Source: an uncultured Acetatifactor sp.
Lineage (GTDB): Bacteria; Bacillota; Clostridia; Lachnospirales; Lachnospiraceae
Assembly: GCA_948896875.1 (NCBI GenBank)
Contig: CAQUWW010000047.1
Coordinates: 1-19,801 of the forward strand
DNA: 19,801 nt
Direction: 5' to 3'
Shown: positions 13,765 to 19,801 of the stretch, one piece after another
Numbering within the stretch: the first letter of the stretch is position 1
How the letters are laid out: the number at the start of each line of letters is the position of its first letter
The notes under the pieces: generated by a model
Databases searched by the model: none
What the model saw: only the letters and a program-made list of their open reading frames with translations
Told to the model about the DNA's origin: nothing
Program-made: the position numbers and the translations under genes

Positions 13765-14304
13765 TTAAACTGCATAATTGAGATTCATACCCAGATATTT
13801 TGTCCGGTCCGCACTCTTTAAATCCTGCTGATAAGGATTATCCTCGTTATAATACTTGATCTGCGTATGGGTGGTGCCGCCGGAGACATAGGAACGTCCG
13901 CACTCAGGACAGATTTCCATGTGGATGGACACGGAAGCGGAGACCACTTTTCCGTCCTCTTTGGCAGCCTTTTTGTAGGCATTGGATACATGCTCCTGCT
14001 CGTGGGCCCGCACAGCCGAAGCCGCCCTTTCCGGGGATACATGCTGAGCGCTTTTAAAAGAAACCATCTCGTTGGAACCGTCCTTATATTTGCGGTTCTT
14101 GCAGGTCTGGCATTCTTCCTTCGGATCCTGGATTCCCTTATTTTTCTCAGATTTCTCCTGATCGCCGGGGAGCTGTCTGCCGTCAACAGTCTCGGTTTTT
14201 CCTTCGGGAAATCCGGGAAGCTGTCTCGCCCGCTCGTTGCCGGAGCCTGTTGAAAGGCTGCTGTAATAGGGGTCAAAATTATTATTTACGGGGGATATCA
14301 TCAT
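13765..14304 (-). CDS. Putative small metalloprotease-like protein with HEQEH motif
   Basis: A 179-residue soluble protein. The start at 14304 is chosen because AGGAGG lies seven bases before that ATG. Residues 1-60 are low-complexity and polar. CQTC (65-68) starts a conserved-looking part, HEQEH at 101-105 fits the zinc-binding HExxH motif in a helix (VRAHEQEHVSNAYKKA), and CPEC (132-135) precedes GRSYVSGGTTHTQIKYY. The layout (short Cys motif, S-P-E-x-A-x-x-V-x-x-H-E-x-E-H) resembles the SprA-related/CJM1_0395 putative metalloprotease group, whose role is not established. No signal peptide is present. The neighbours on both sides encode membrane proteins of unknown role. Confidence 0.7.
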   Translation of the reverse strand: MMISPVNNNFDPYYSSLSTGSGNERARQLPGFPEGKTETVDGRQLPGDQEKSEKNKGIQDPKEECQTCKNRKYKDGSNEMVSFKSAQHVSPERAASAVRAHEQEHVSNAYKKAAKEDGKVVSASVSIHMEICPECGRSYVSGGTTHTQIKYYNEDNPYQQDLKSADRTKYLGMNLNYAV

Positions 14305-14378
14305 AGTCAAACCTCCTGTTTCAATATCTTATCAGAATTGGCGGACACTCTGCTTTTTCCGCTGCCGTTTTGGAAGTG

Positions 14379-14840
14379 CTATTCTTCGTAGGAGTATCCA
14401 TAATATTCTTCCATAAGATCTGTAAAACTGACACCATACATTTGCTCTGTCATTGTGTCGACCTGGTTCCGGAAGGACTCGTTCTTCATGAGAACCGGCA
14501 TCATTACAAAAGAATAAACCATCATTGCCACAGCGAAAGTAAGTCCCGCAGCGGAGAGGGCCAGGCCTGTGGCACAGGTGCCGCTCATTTTTTTCCCTTT
14601 CCGGTGAGAGAGGACCGCAAAAAGAATGCCCAGCGCACCCAGGGGCAGGGACAGGATAATTGTACAGGATGTGGTCATGGACAACAGGCCGCATACTCCG
14701 GCTGCGATACCAAAGCTTTGCCCATATGGTCTGTGAGTGGGCTGGTTATAATAGCTGCTGTTGGAAGAATCGCTGTTCCATCGATCCCATTGGCCGTTTC
14801 CTCTGCCAGAGTTGTTCCAGCCATTTCCTTGATTATCCAT
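14379..14840 (-). CDS. Two-helix membrane protein, DUF4190-like
   Basis: A 153-residue protein. An Asn/Gly/Ser/Trp-rich N-terminus (1-40) precedes two hydrophobic segments at about 43-78 and 89-117, joined by the basic loop SHRKGKKMSG. The acidic, Tyr-rich tail ends EEYYGYSYEE. The small pair of Gly/Ala-rich helices with a basic turn is typical of DUF4190-like proteins; function unknown. AAGGAG lies eight bases before the ATG. It is the first gene of a likely operon with the HEQEH and DUF975 genes (74 and 23 bases between genes). Confidence 0.75.
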   Translation of the reverse strand: MDNQGNGWNNSGRGNGQWDRWNSDSSNSSYYNQPTHRPYGQSFGIAAGVCGLLSMTTSCTIILSLPLGALGILFAVLSHRKGKKMSGTCATGLALSAAGLTFAVAMMVYSFVMMPVLMKNESFRNQVDTMTEQMYGVSFTDLMEEYYGYSYEE

Positions 14841-14876
14841 AGCGCGGGCTCCTTATCAAAAATTCAGATATACTCT

Positions 14877-14905
14877 ATTATAGCAAGAATATCGAATGTT
14901 TTCCA
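14877..14905 (-). promoter_or_regulatory. Promoter of the 14840-12980 gene cluster
   Basis: On the minus strand, TGGAAA (14905-14900) and TATAAT (14882-14877) are 17 bases apart, about 35 bases before the start codon at 14840. Confidence 0.6.
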
Positions 14906-14937
14906 CTGTTTTTTTCGATAGCAGGGAAGGTCGAAAT

Positions 14938-14985
14938 GACTTAATGTAACAGTTCAGACAGGGCACTGAACTGTTACGACTTAAT
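14938..14985. mobile_element. 32-bp palindromic insertion with 8-bp target duplication, copy 1
   Basis: A perfect 12-bp inverted repeat (GTAACAGTTCAG at 14946-14957, complement at 14966-14977) surrounds the loop ACAGGGCA. It is bordered on both sides by the same 8 bases, GACTTAAT (14938-14945 and 14978-14985). The GTAA ends and an 8-bp duplication are hallmarks of IS66-family transposition. The right duplication contains the stop codon of the 112-residue gene. Confidence 0.8.
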
Positions 14986-15319
14986 TCCAGTAAGTGGAGG
15001 AACTGCTGACAATTTTCGTCTCGCCATTTTCCTGTTCCGAATAGATTTTGGTAACGCCCCACCACTGTGCGCTGCGGTCATCTTCCCGGACATCATAGGA
15101 AAAGGAGGCTTCCACTTTCAGACCGGGATACTTTTTTACAAGTGCTTCGAATACTCTGGTTATATCCTTTTCTTCTATCTGAGACGCCGAGGTCGAAATA
15201 GTCGGGCCCGAGTGCTCCCATGTAAGCATCTCCGCTGGAAATTCCTGTGAAAAGCAGGCTTTCACACCTTCAAAAATTAAATTTCTGTCTGCTTCCTGTG
15301 TGGATATTAAAATGTGCAT
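14981..15319 (-). CDS. 112-residue hypothetical protein
   Basis: I do not recognise this protein. It starts MHILISTQEADRNLIFEGVK with AGAGGAG six bases upstream, has a mixed alpha/beta look without membrane segments or cysteine motifs (one Cys, in KACFSQEF), and ends SSSSTYWN. The segment EEKDITRVFEALVKKYPGLKVEASFSYDVREDD suggests a helix followed by a beta hairpin. It is a single-gene unit with its own promoter. Its stop codon lies inside the 8-bp duplication next to a 32-bp palindrome, so the end of the reading frame may have been touched by that insertion. Confidence 0.7.
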   Translation of the reverse strand: MHILISTQEADRNLIFEGVKACFSQEFPAEMLTWEHSGPTISTSASQIEEKDITRVFEALVKKYPGLKVEASFSYDVREDDRSAQWWGVTKIYSEQENGETKIVSSSSTYWN

Positions 15320-15366
15320 GCTTTTCTCCTCTGATCAGCCATTGGATTACCTGATTTTTGTGTATC

Positions 15367-15375
15367 AGTATATCA
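15367..15375 (-). promoter_or_regulatory. Extended -10 promoter of the 112-residue gene
   Basis: On the minus strand TGATATACT gives an extended -10, with TATACT at 15372-15367. No good -35 is visible. It lies about 48 bases before the start codon at 15319. Confidence 0.5.
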
Positions 15376-15428
15376 TATCTCCGGTTATTTTACCATACCG
15401 ATTATGCCTGAATGTTTTTCTCCGGCCG

Positions 15429-15476
15429 CTTGTTTTGTAACAGTTCAGACAGGGCACTGAACTATTACCTTGTTTT
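15429..15476. mobile_element. 32-bp palindromic insertion with 8-bp target duplication, copy 2
   Basis: The same 32-bp sequence as copy 1 in the same orientation (15437-15468), with one base changed in the right arm (15464, G to A). It is bordered by a different 8-base direct repeat, CTTGTTTT (15429-15436 and 15469-15476). The insertion ends seven bases before the -35 of the phosphohexomutase promoter. Confidence 0.8.
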
Positions 15477-15482
15477 AACTGC

Positions 15483-15511
15483 TTGACATACCTATATGGG
15501 GACAGTATCAT
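15483..15511 (+). promoter_or_regulatory. Promoter of the phosphohexomutase gene
   Basis: TTGACA (15483-15488) and TATCAT (15506-15511) are 17 bases apart. Transcription would start near 15518, which rules out upstream start codons in the same frame and supports the ATG at 15570. Confidence 0.75.
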
Positions 15512-15569
15512 GAAACAGGAAGTATCCGAAACGTGTACACAAGAGCAGGAAGAGTATGGAGGTATCAGC

Positions 15570-16988
15570 ATGATTCAATTTGGAACCGGCGGCTGGAGGG
15601 CCGTCATCGGAGACGGATTTACGAAACAGAACATTCAGATTCTGGCCAGAGCCCTGTGCGGGAAAATGAAGGATGAGGGCGTTGCGGAGCGGGGAATCGT
15701 CATGGGCTATGACAGGCGTTTCCTGTCCAAGGAGGCCATGCAGTGGGCGGCCTGCGTCTTTGCGGCCCAAGGGGTACGGTCCTATTTGATCAATAAATCC
15801 TGCCCGACGCCGCTGGTGATGTATTATGTGGAAAAACGAGGTTTCTCGTATGGAATGATGATAACGGCCAGCCATAATCCGGCGATTTACAATGGAATTA
15901 AGGTGTTTACCGCCGGAGGAAGAGACGCGGATGAAATCCAGACCGGACAGATCGAGGAATATGCCGCCGAGGTGGAGCTTCCCGTGAAGGAACTGGAATA
16001 TGACAGCGCAAAGGAACAGGGGCTGATCCGGGAAATTTATCCCCTGAATGAGTATTTGGATGATCTGATGGGAACCATCAATATGGAAGTAATCCGGGGC
16101 AGTGCTCTCAGAGTAGTGCTGGATCCCATGTACGGGGTGTCCGAGACTTCTCTGCGCACGATTCTCCAGACGGCCCGCTGTGAGGTGGAGGTGATTCACG
16201 ACCGACATGACACATTGTTCGGAGGCCGTCTGCCGGCGCCGTCCGCGGCCACGCTGCGCATGCTCCAGACCTGTGTGACGGACGGACATTATGATATCGG
16301 AATCGCCACGGACGGAGATGCGGACAGGCTTGGGATTATCGATGATACGGGACGCTTTCTCCATCCAAATGAGATTCTGGTGCTTTTGTACTACTATCTG
16401 AAAAAATATAAGAACTGGCATGGTCCGGCAGTCCGCAATATCTGTACCACACATGTGCTGGATCGGGTGGCGGAGGCCTTTGGTGAGAAATGTTATGAGG
16501 TTCCGGTGGGCTTTAAATATATTTCTGCGAAGATGAATGAAACCGATGCGGTCATTGGAGGAGAGTCCTCCGGCGGTCTTACCGTGAGAGGGCATATCAA
16601 GGGGAAGGATGGTATTTATGCGGCCATGCTGCTGGTGGAAATGATCGCCGTGTCCGGCAAGAAGCTTTCCCGGATCGTTGCCGACGTGGAAGAGGAGTAC
16701 GGTCTGATTGATATGGAGGAGAGAGATTATCGCTTCAATCAGGAAAAGAAGCAGGAGATTCGTCATATTCTGCTGGAAGAGAAAAAGCTTCCGGAGCTTC
16801 CCTTTGAGATTGACCGGGTCAGTTATCTGGACGGTTCCAAGGTGTATTTTACTAACGGCGGCTGGGTTATCGCCCGCTTTTCCGGTACGGAGCCGCTGCT
16901 TCGCATTTTCTGCGAGATGCCGAAGTCCAGAGACGCGGCCAACATATGTGAGATTTATGAGCGTTTTCTGGGATTAAGGAAGTATTAA
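15570..16988 (+). CDS. Phosphoglucomutase/phosphomannomutase family protein
   Basis: A 472-residue alpha-D-phosphohexomutase, which moves phosphate between C1 and C6 of a hexose. All four active-site loops are present: the phosphoserine loop TASHNP (Ser101), the metal loop DGDADR (248-253), the sugar loop GGESSGG (330-336) and the phosphate loop RFSGTEPLLRI (436-446). The start at 15570 has GGAGG seven bases upstream and gives the usual opening MIQFGTGGWRAVIG; the frame is open further up, but there it overlaps the promoter. GGWR in place of the glucosamine-mutase start argues against GlmM. Whether it prefers glucose or mannose phosphate cannot be told. The product would feed nucleotide-sugar and cell-envelope synthesis. 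Confidence 0.92.
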   Translation: MIQFGTGGWRAVIGDGFTKQNIQILARALCGKMKDEGVAERGIVMGYDRRFLSKEAMQWAACVFAAQGVRSYLINKSCPTPLVMYYVEKRGFSYGMMITASHNPAIYNGIKVFTAGGRDADEIQTGQIEEYAAEVELPVKELEYDSAKEQGLIREIYPLNEYLDDLMGTINMEVIRGSALRVVLDPMYGVSETSLRTILQTARCEVEVIHDRHDTLFGGRLPAPSAATLRMLQTCVTDGHYDIGIATDGDADRLGIIDDTGRFLHPNEILVLLYYYLKKYKNWHGPAVRNICTTHVLDRVAEAFGEKCYEVPVGFKYISAKMNETDAVIGGESSGGLTVRGHIKGKDGIYAAMLLVEMIAVSGKKLSRIVADVEEEYGLIDMEERDYRFNQEKKQEIRHILLEEKKLPELPFEIDRVSYLDGSKVYFTNGGWVIARFSGTEPLLRIFCEMPKSRDAANICEIYERFLGLRKY

Positions 16989-17036
16989 AAGCAGATGAGA
17001 TGGGTTTCAAGTGTCAGCGCGATGAAAAGGATTCGG

Positions 17037-17065
17037 TTGCAGTTTCCGCATTTTTCCAGTATAAT
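17037..17065 (+). promoter_or_regulatory. Promoter of tex
   Basis: TTGCAG (17037-17042) and TATAAT (17060-17065) are 17 bases apart, about 45 bases before the ATG at 17111. Confidence 0.7.
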
Positions 17066-17110
17066 TATTGCTGTTGACATGTGATGTAAAGAGAAAGGCA
17101 AGGTTATACA

Positions 17111-19600
17111 ATGGACATTTATCTGACAATCAAAGAGGAGCTGAAAGTAGAAAAATGGCAGGTGGAGGCGGCCGTAAAGCTGATTGACGAGGGCTGTACT
17201 ATCCCATTTATTTCCCGATACAGAAAGGAAGCAACCGGTTCTCTGAACGATGAGCAGCTGAGAGACCTTCATGAGAGACTGGTTTATCTGCGCAATCTGG
17301 AGGAGAAGAAGACCCAGGTCTTAAGCAGTATCGAAGAGCAGGGAAAGCTGACAGAAGAATTGCGGGAGAAGATACTTGGGGCCCAGACACTGGTGGTGGT
17401 GGAAGACCTGTATCGGCCGTATCGTCCCAAGAGGAAGACCAGAGCCAGCGTGGCCAGAGAGAAAGGGCTGGAAGGACTGGCCAGGTATATTCTGCAACAG
17501 GATGCCAAGGCTCCTGTGGAGGAAGAGGCCGCAAAATATGTGACAGCCGGCGATACGGAGCCGGAGAAGCAGGTGAAGACGCCCCAGGAAGCGCTGCAGG
17601 GCGCAAAGGATATCATTGCGGAGGATACCTCCGACAATGCGGACCATAGAAGCTACATACGTGAAATTACGGTGGAAGAAGGCACTGTTATCAGCGAAGC
17701 CAAGGATGAGAAGGCCCAGAGCGTGTATGAGATGTATTACCATTTCCAGGAGCCTGTGAAGAAAATGGCCGGCCACAGGATACTTGCGCTGAATCGGGGA
17801 GAGGCGGAGAAGGTGTTGACTGTAAAAGTCAACGCACCTGCAGAGCGGATTCTGCGCTATCTGGAGAAGAAAACCATCACTTCGGAGAATCCATATACCA
17901 CACCTTTGCTGAGAGAGGCGCTGGAGGACAGCTACGAGCGACTTATCGGGCCTGCCATTGAGCGGGAAATCCGAAACGAGCTGACAGAGAAAGCGGAGGA
18001 CGGCGCCATTGCCGTATTCGGCAAGAATCTGGAGCAGCTTCTGCTGCAGCCGCCCATTGCGGGGAAGGTAGTGCTGGGCTGGGACCCTGCCTTCCGTACG
18101 GGCTGTAAGCTTGCGGTGGTGGATTCCACGGGAAAGGTGCTTGACACGAAGGTCATTTATCCCACCCAGCCCCAGAATAAGGTGGATGAAGCGAAGCGTG
18201 AGCTGACGAAATTGTTCCAGAAATATCATGTGGACCTGATTGCGCTGGGCAACGGTACGGCTTCCCGGGAATCCGAGCAGATTATTGTGGACTTGCTGAA
18301 GGAGCTGAACAGTCCCATTCAATACGTCATTGTCAGCGAGGCGGGAGCCAGCGTGTATTCCGCCAGCAAGCTGGCCACGGAAGAGTTTCCGAATTTTGAC
18401 GTGGGGCAGAGAAGCGCGGCTTCCATTGCAAGGAGACTGCAGGATCCTCTGGCCGAGCTGGTAAAAATCGAGCCAAAGGCCATCGGCGTCGGACAGTATC
18501 AGCATGACATGAATCAGAAGAAGCTGGGGGAAGCGCTGAGCGGTGTGGTGGAAGACAGTGTGAACAAGGTAGGGGTGGATCTGAATACCGCGTCGGCCTC
18601 TCTTCTGGAATACATATCCGGAATCAACAAAACCATAGCAAAGAATATTGTGGATTATCGTGAGACCAACGGCCGTTTTACCAACAGAAAGCAGCTGTTG
18701 AAGGTGGCAAAGCTTGGCCCGAAAGCATTTGAACAATGCGCGGGCTTCATGCGGATACAGGATGGAGATAACCCGCTGGATGCCACCAGCGTTCATCCCG
18801 AATCCTATGAGGCGGCCATGAAGCTGCTTGACAGATTGGGTCTGACCATGGAGGATGTGAGAAAGGCCCAGAAGGATGCCGCGTCAAAGCCTGCTCAGAA
18901 GCAGGACATTTCCGCAAAGGCAGCGGGAAAAGGCGGAGAAAAGGGCGGAGAACTGAAAAAGGCCGGTTCCGCGGGGACAATGCGGTCGAGGCAGCAGAAG
19001 ACAATTCGTGTATCCAATACCAATACCGCTATGGGCAAGGCGCTGGCTGCAGCTATGGGCGGCGTGGATATGGGCGGCACAGGAGCATCCGGTGATATGG
19101 CGGCGCGGAACGGGGAAAAGGAGAAGCAGGCGAAGGCTGTTCTCTCTGGTAATACCAGTAAAACCGGCATGGGCGACGAAAGAATATCGGGACTGGAAAA
19201 GCGAATCAAAGATAAGAAAAAGCTTGCGGAAGAGCTGGGCATCGGGGAGATTACTCTCACGGATATCCTGAAAGAGCTGGAGAAACCGGCCAGAGACCCC
19301 AGAGACGATATGCCAAGGCCCATTCTGCGCAGCGATGTGCTGGAAATGAAGGATTTGAAGCCCGGTATGATTCTGAAGGGGACGGTCCGCAATATCACAG
19401 ACTTCGGCGCCTTTGTGGATATAGGCGTCCATCAGGACGGATTGGTGCATATCTCAGAGATCACGGACCGGTTCATCAAGCATCCGTTGGATGTGCTCAG
19501 CGTTGGGGACATCGTGGAGGTGCAGGTGATGACAGTGGACGCGGCGAAGAAACGGATTGGGCTCACTATGAAGCTGCGTAAAGATAAAACAAATCTGTGA
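17111..19600 (+). CDS. tex: Tex family RNA-binding transcription accessory protein with inserted linker
   Basis: An 829-residue Tex protein, longer than the roughly 720-780 usual for the family. Order: N-terminal helical Tex domain (1 to about 320, with CTIPFISRYRKEATG at 29-43 and EDLYRPYRPKRKTRA at 98-112), YqgF/RNase H-like domain (about 321-450, GWDPAFRTGCKLAVVD), helix-hairpin-helix region (about 484-560, VGVDLNTASASLLEYISGIN), and a C-terminal S1 domain (about 748-822, GMILKGTVRNITDFGAFVDIG). Between the HhH part and the S1 domain, residues of about 586-700 form a Lys/Ala/Gly-rich low-complexity stretch that most Tex proteins lack. Tex binds nucleic acid and affects transcription. AAGG lies seven bases before the ATG. 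Confidence 0.95.
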   Translation: MDIYLTIKEELKVEKWQVEAAVKLIDEGCTIPFISRYRKEATGSLNDEQLRDLHERLVYLRNLEEKKTQVLSSIEEQGKLTEELREKILGAQTLVVVEDLYRPYRPKRKTRASVAREKGLEGLARYILQQDAKAPVEEEAAKYVTAGDTEPEKQVKTPQEALQGAKDIIAEDTSDNADHRSYIREITVEEGTVISEAKDEKAQSVYEMYYHFQEPVKKMAGHRILALNRGEAEKVLTVKVNAPAERILRYLEKKTITSENPYTTPLLREALEDSYERLIGPAIEREIRNELTEKAEDGAIAVFGKNLEQLLLQPPIAGKVVLGWDPAFRTGCKLAVVDSTGKVLDTKVIYPTQPQNKVDEAKRELTKLFQKYHVDLIALGNGTASRESEQIIVDLLKELNSPIQYVIVSEAGASVYSASKLATEEFPNFDVGQRSAASIARRLQDPLAELVKIEPKAIGVGQYQHDMNQKKLGEALSGVVEDSVNKVGVDLNTASASLLEYISGINKTIAKNIVDYRETNGRFTNRKQLLKVAKLGPKAFEQCAGFMRIQDGDNPLDATSVHPESYEAAMKLLDRLGLTMEDVRKAQKDAASKPAQKQDISAKAAGKGGEKGGELKKAGSAGTMRSRQQKTIRVSNTNTAMGKALAAAMGGVDMGGTGASGDMAARNGEKEKQAKAVLSGNTSKTGMGDERISGLEKRIKDKKKLAEELGIGEITLTDILKELEKPARDPRDDMPRPILRSDVLEMKDLKPGMILKGTVRNITDFGAFVDIGVHQDGLVHISEITDRFIKHPLDVLSVGDIVEVQVMTVDAAKKRIGLTMKLRKDKTNL

Positions 19601-19664
19601 AGAATTGAAAAACACCATTTTGAACCAACAGGAAAGAATGGAGTAAAATAAGAGAACAATCATG

Positions 19665-19705
19665 AAAAATGCCGCAGAGAAAGCGATATGCTTTGCGGCA
19701 TTTTT
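19665..19705 (+). terminator. Terminator of tex
   Basis: AAAAATGCCGC (19665-19675) pairs with GCGGCATTTTT (19695-19705). An inner AAAGC/GCTTT stem and a 4-base bulge complete the hairpin, and the T-run ends the right arm. It lies 64 bases after the tex stop. The remaining bases to the window end (19706-19801) are AT-rich, and I see no gene in them. Confidence 0.8.
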
Positions 19706-19801
19706 GTCGTATAATAAGCTTTCACAGAACAAATGTAGAACTACAATAAGCATTCTGGTGATATGTCAAGAACTTTTTGAAAAAAATTTTGATATGCTTT
19801 T

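Noticed and set aside
14938..15476. Composite transposon made of the two 32-bp palindromes carrying the 112-residue gene
   Set aside because: Each palindrome has its own, different 8-bp duplication. A composite move would instead leave one duplication at the outer ends, so two separate insertions are the simpler reading.
15483..15569. Earlier in-frame starts for the phosphohexomutase
   Set aside because: They fall within the promoter or lack a ribosome site; GGAGG precedes the ATG at 15570, where family similarity begins.
17321..18796. Long minus-strand open frame (491 codons) opposite tex; also the 424-codon one at 15492-16766 opposite the phosphohexomutase
   Set aside because: Both lie opposite well-conserved genes and have shadow-type composition with no start signals.

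Overview
The window looks like a chromosomal segment of a low-to-mid GC Firmicute, most likely a Lachnospiraceae-type Clostridium. The reasons are strong AGGAGG ribosome binding sites, canonical sigma-A promoters, the CD1871A-type small CXXC protein, a YtrA-type GntR/ABC module, and Firmicute-like SecA, RF2 and Tex proteins. This assignment is an inference from gene content.

Layout. Positions 1-1091 are visibly AT-richer and accessory: the C-terminal part of a zeta-toxin-like kinase (its start lies before the window), then a solo XRE antitoxin-like gene with a palindromic operator on its promoter. From about 1100 the sequence is GC-richer and mostly housekeeping. A GNAT acetyltransferase (+) meets a small NHLP/Nif11-leader-like protein (-) at a shared hairpin. 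A four-gene minus-strand operon follows (4670 to 2006): holA, a TlpA-like lipoprotein thioredoxin, a 50-residue CXXC protein and a membrane 4Fe-4S protein. Divergent from it is gntR-ATPase-permease (4900-8409), with overlapping genes and a 29-bp inverted-repeat operator at the promoter.

secA (8587-11154) and prfB (11739-12864) come next. prfB needs a +1 programmed frameshift, and its in-frame stop is UAA. Between them lies a repeat-rich stretch: two copies of an approximately 90-bp two-hairpin element, each starting three bases after a stop codon, three 43-bp tandem repeats, and a 54-codon gene. The first hairpin of the element differs between copies but keeps its pairing through compensatory changes.

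A minus-strand cluster (14840 to 12980) holds a two-TM protein, a HEQEH protein and a DUF975 membrane protein. Upstream of it is an unrecognised 112-residue gene, bracketed by two copies of a 32-bp palindrome. Each copy is flanked by its own, different 8-bp direct repeat. The palindrome starts with GTAA, so it looks like a miniature IS66-type insertion. A phosphoglucomutase/phosphomannomutase and a Tex protein with a long inserted linker, ended by a clear terminator, finish the window.

The strongest candidates for something undescribed are the 32-bp palindrome with target-site duplications (14938-14985 and 15429-15476) and the covarying hairpin element beside secA and prfB (11158-11248 and 11595-11685). 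No phage, CRISPR array, rRNA or tRNA was seen.
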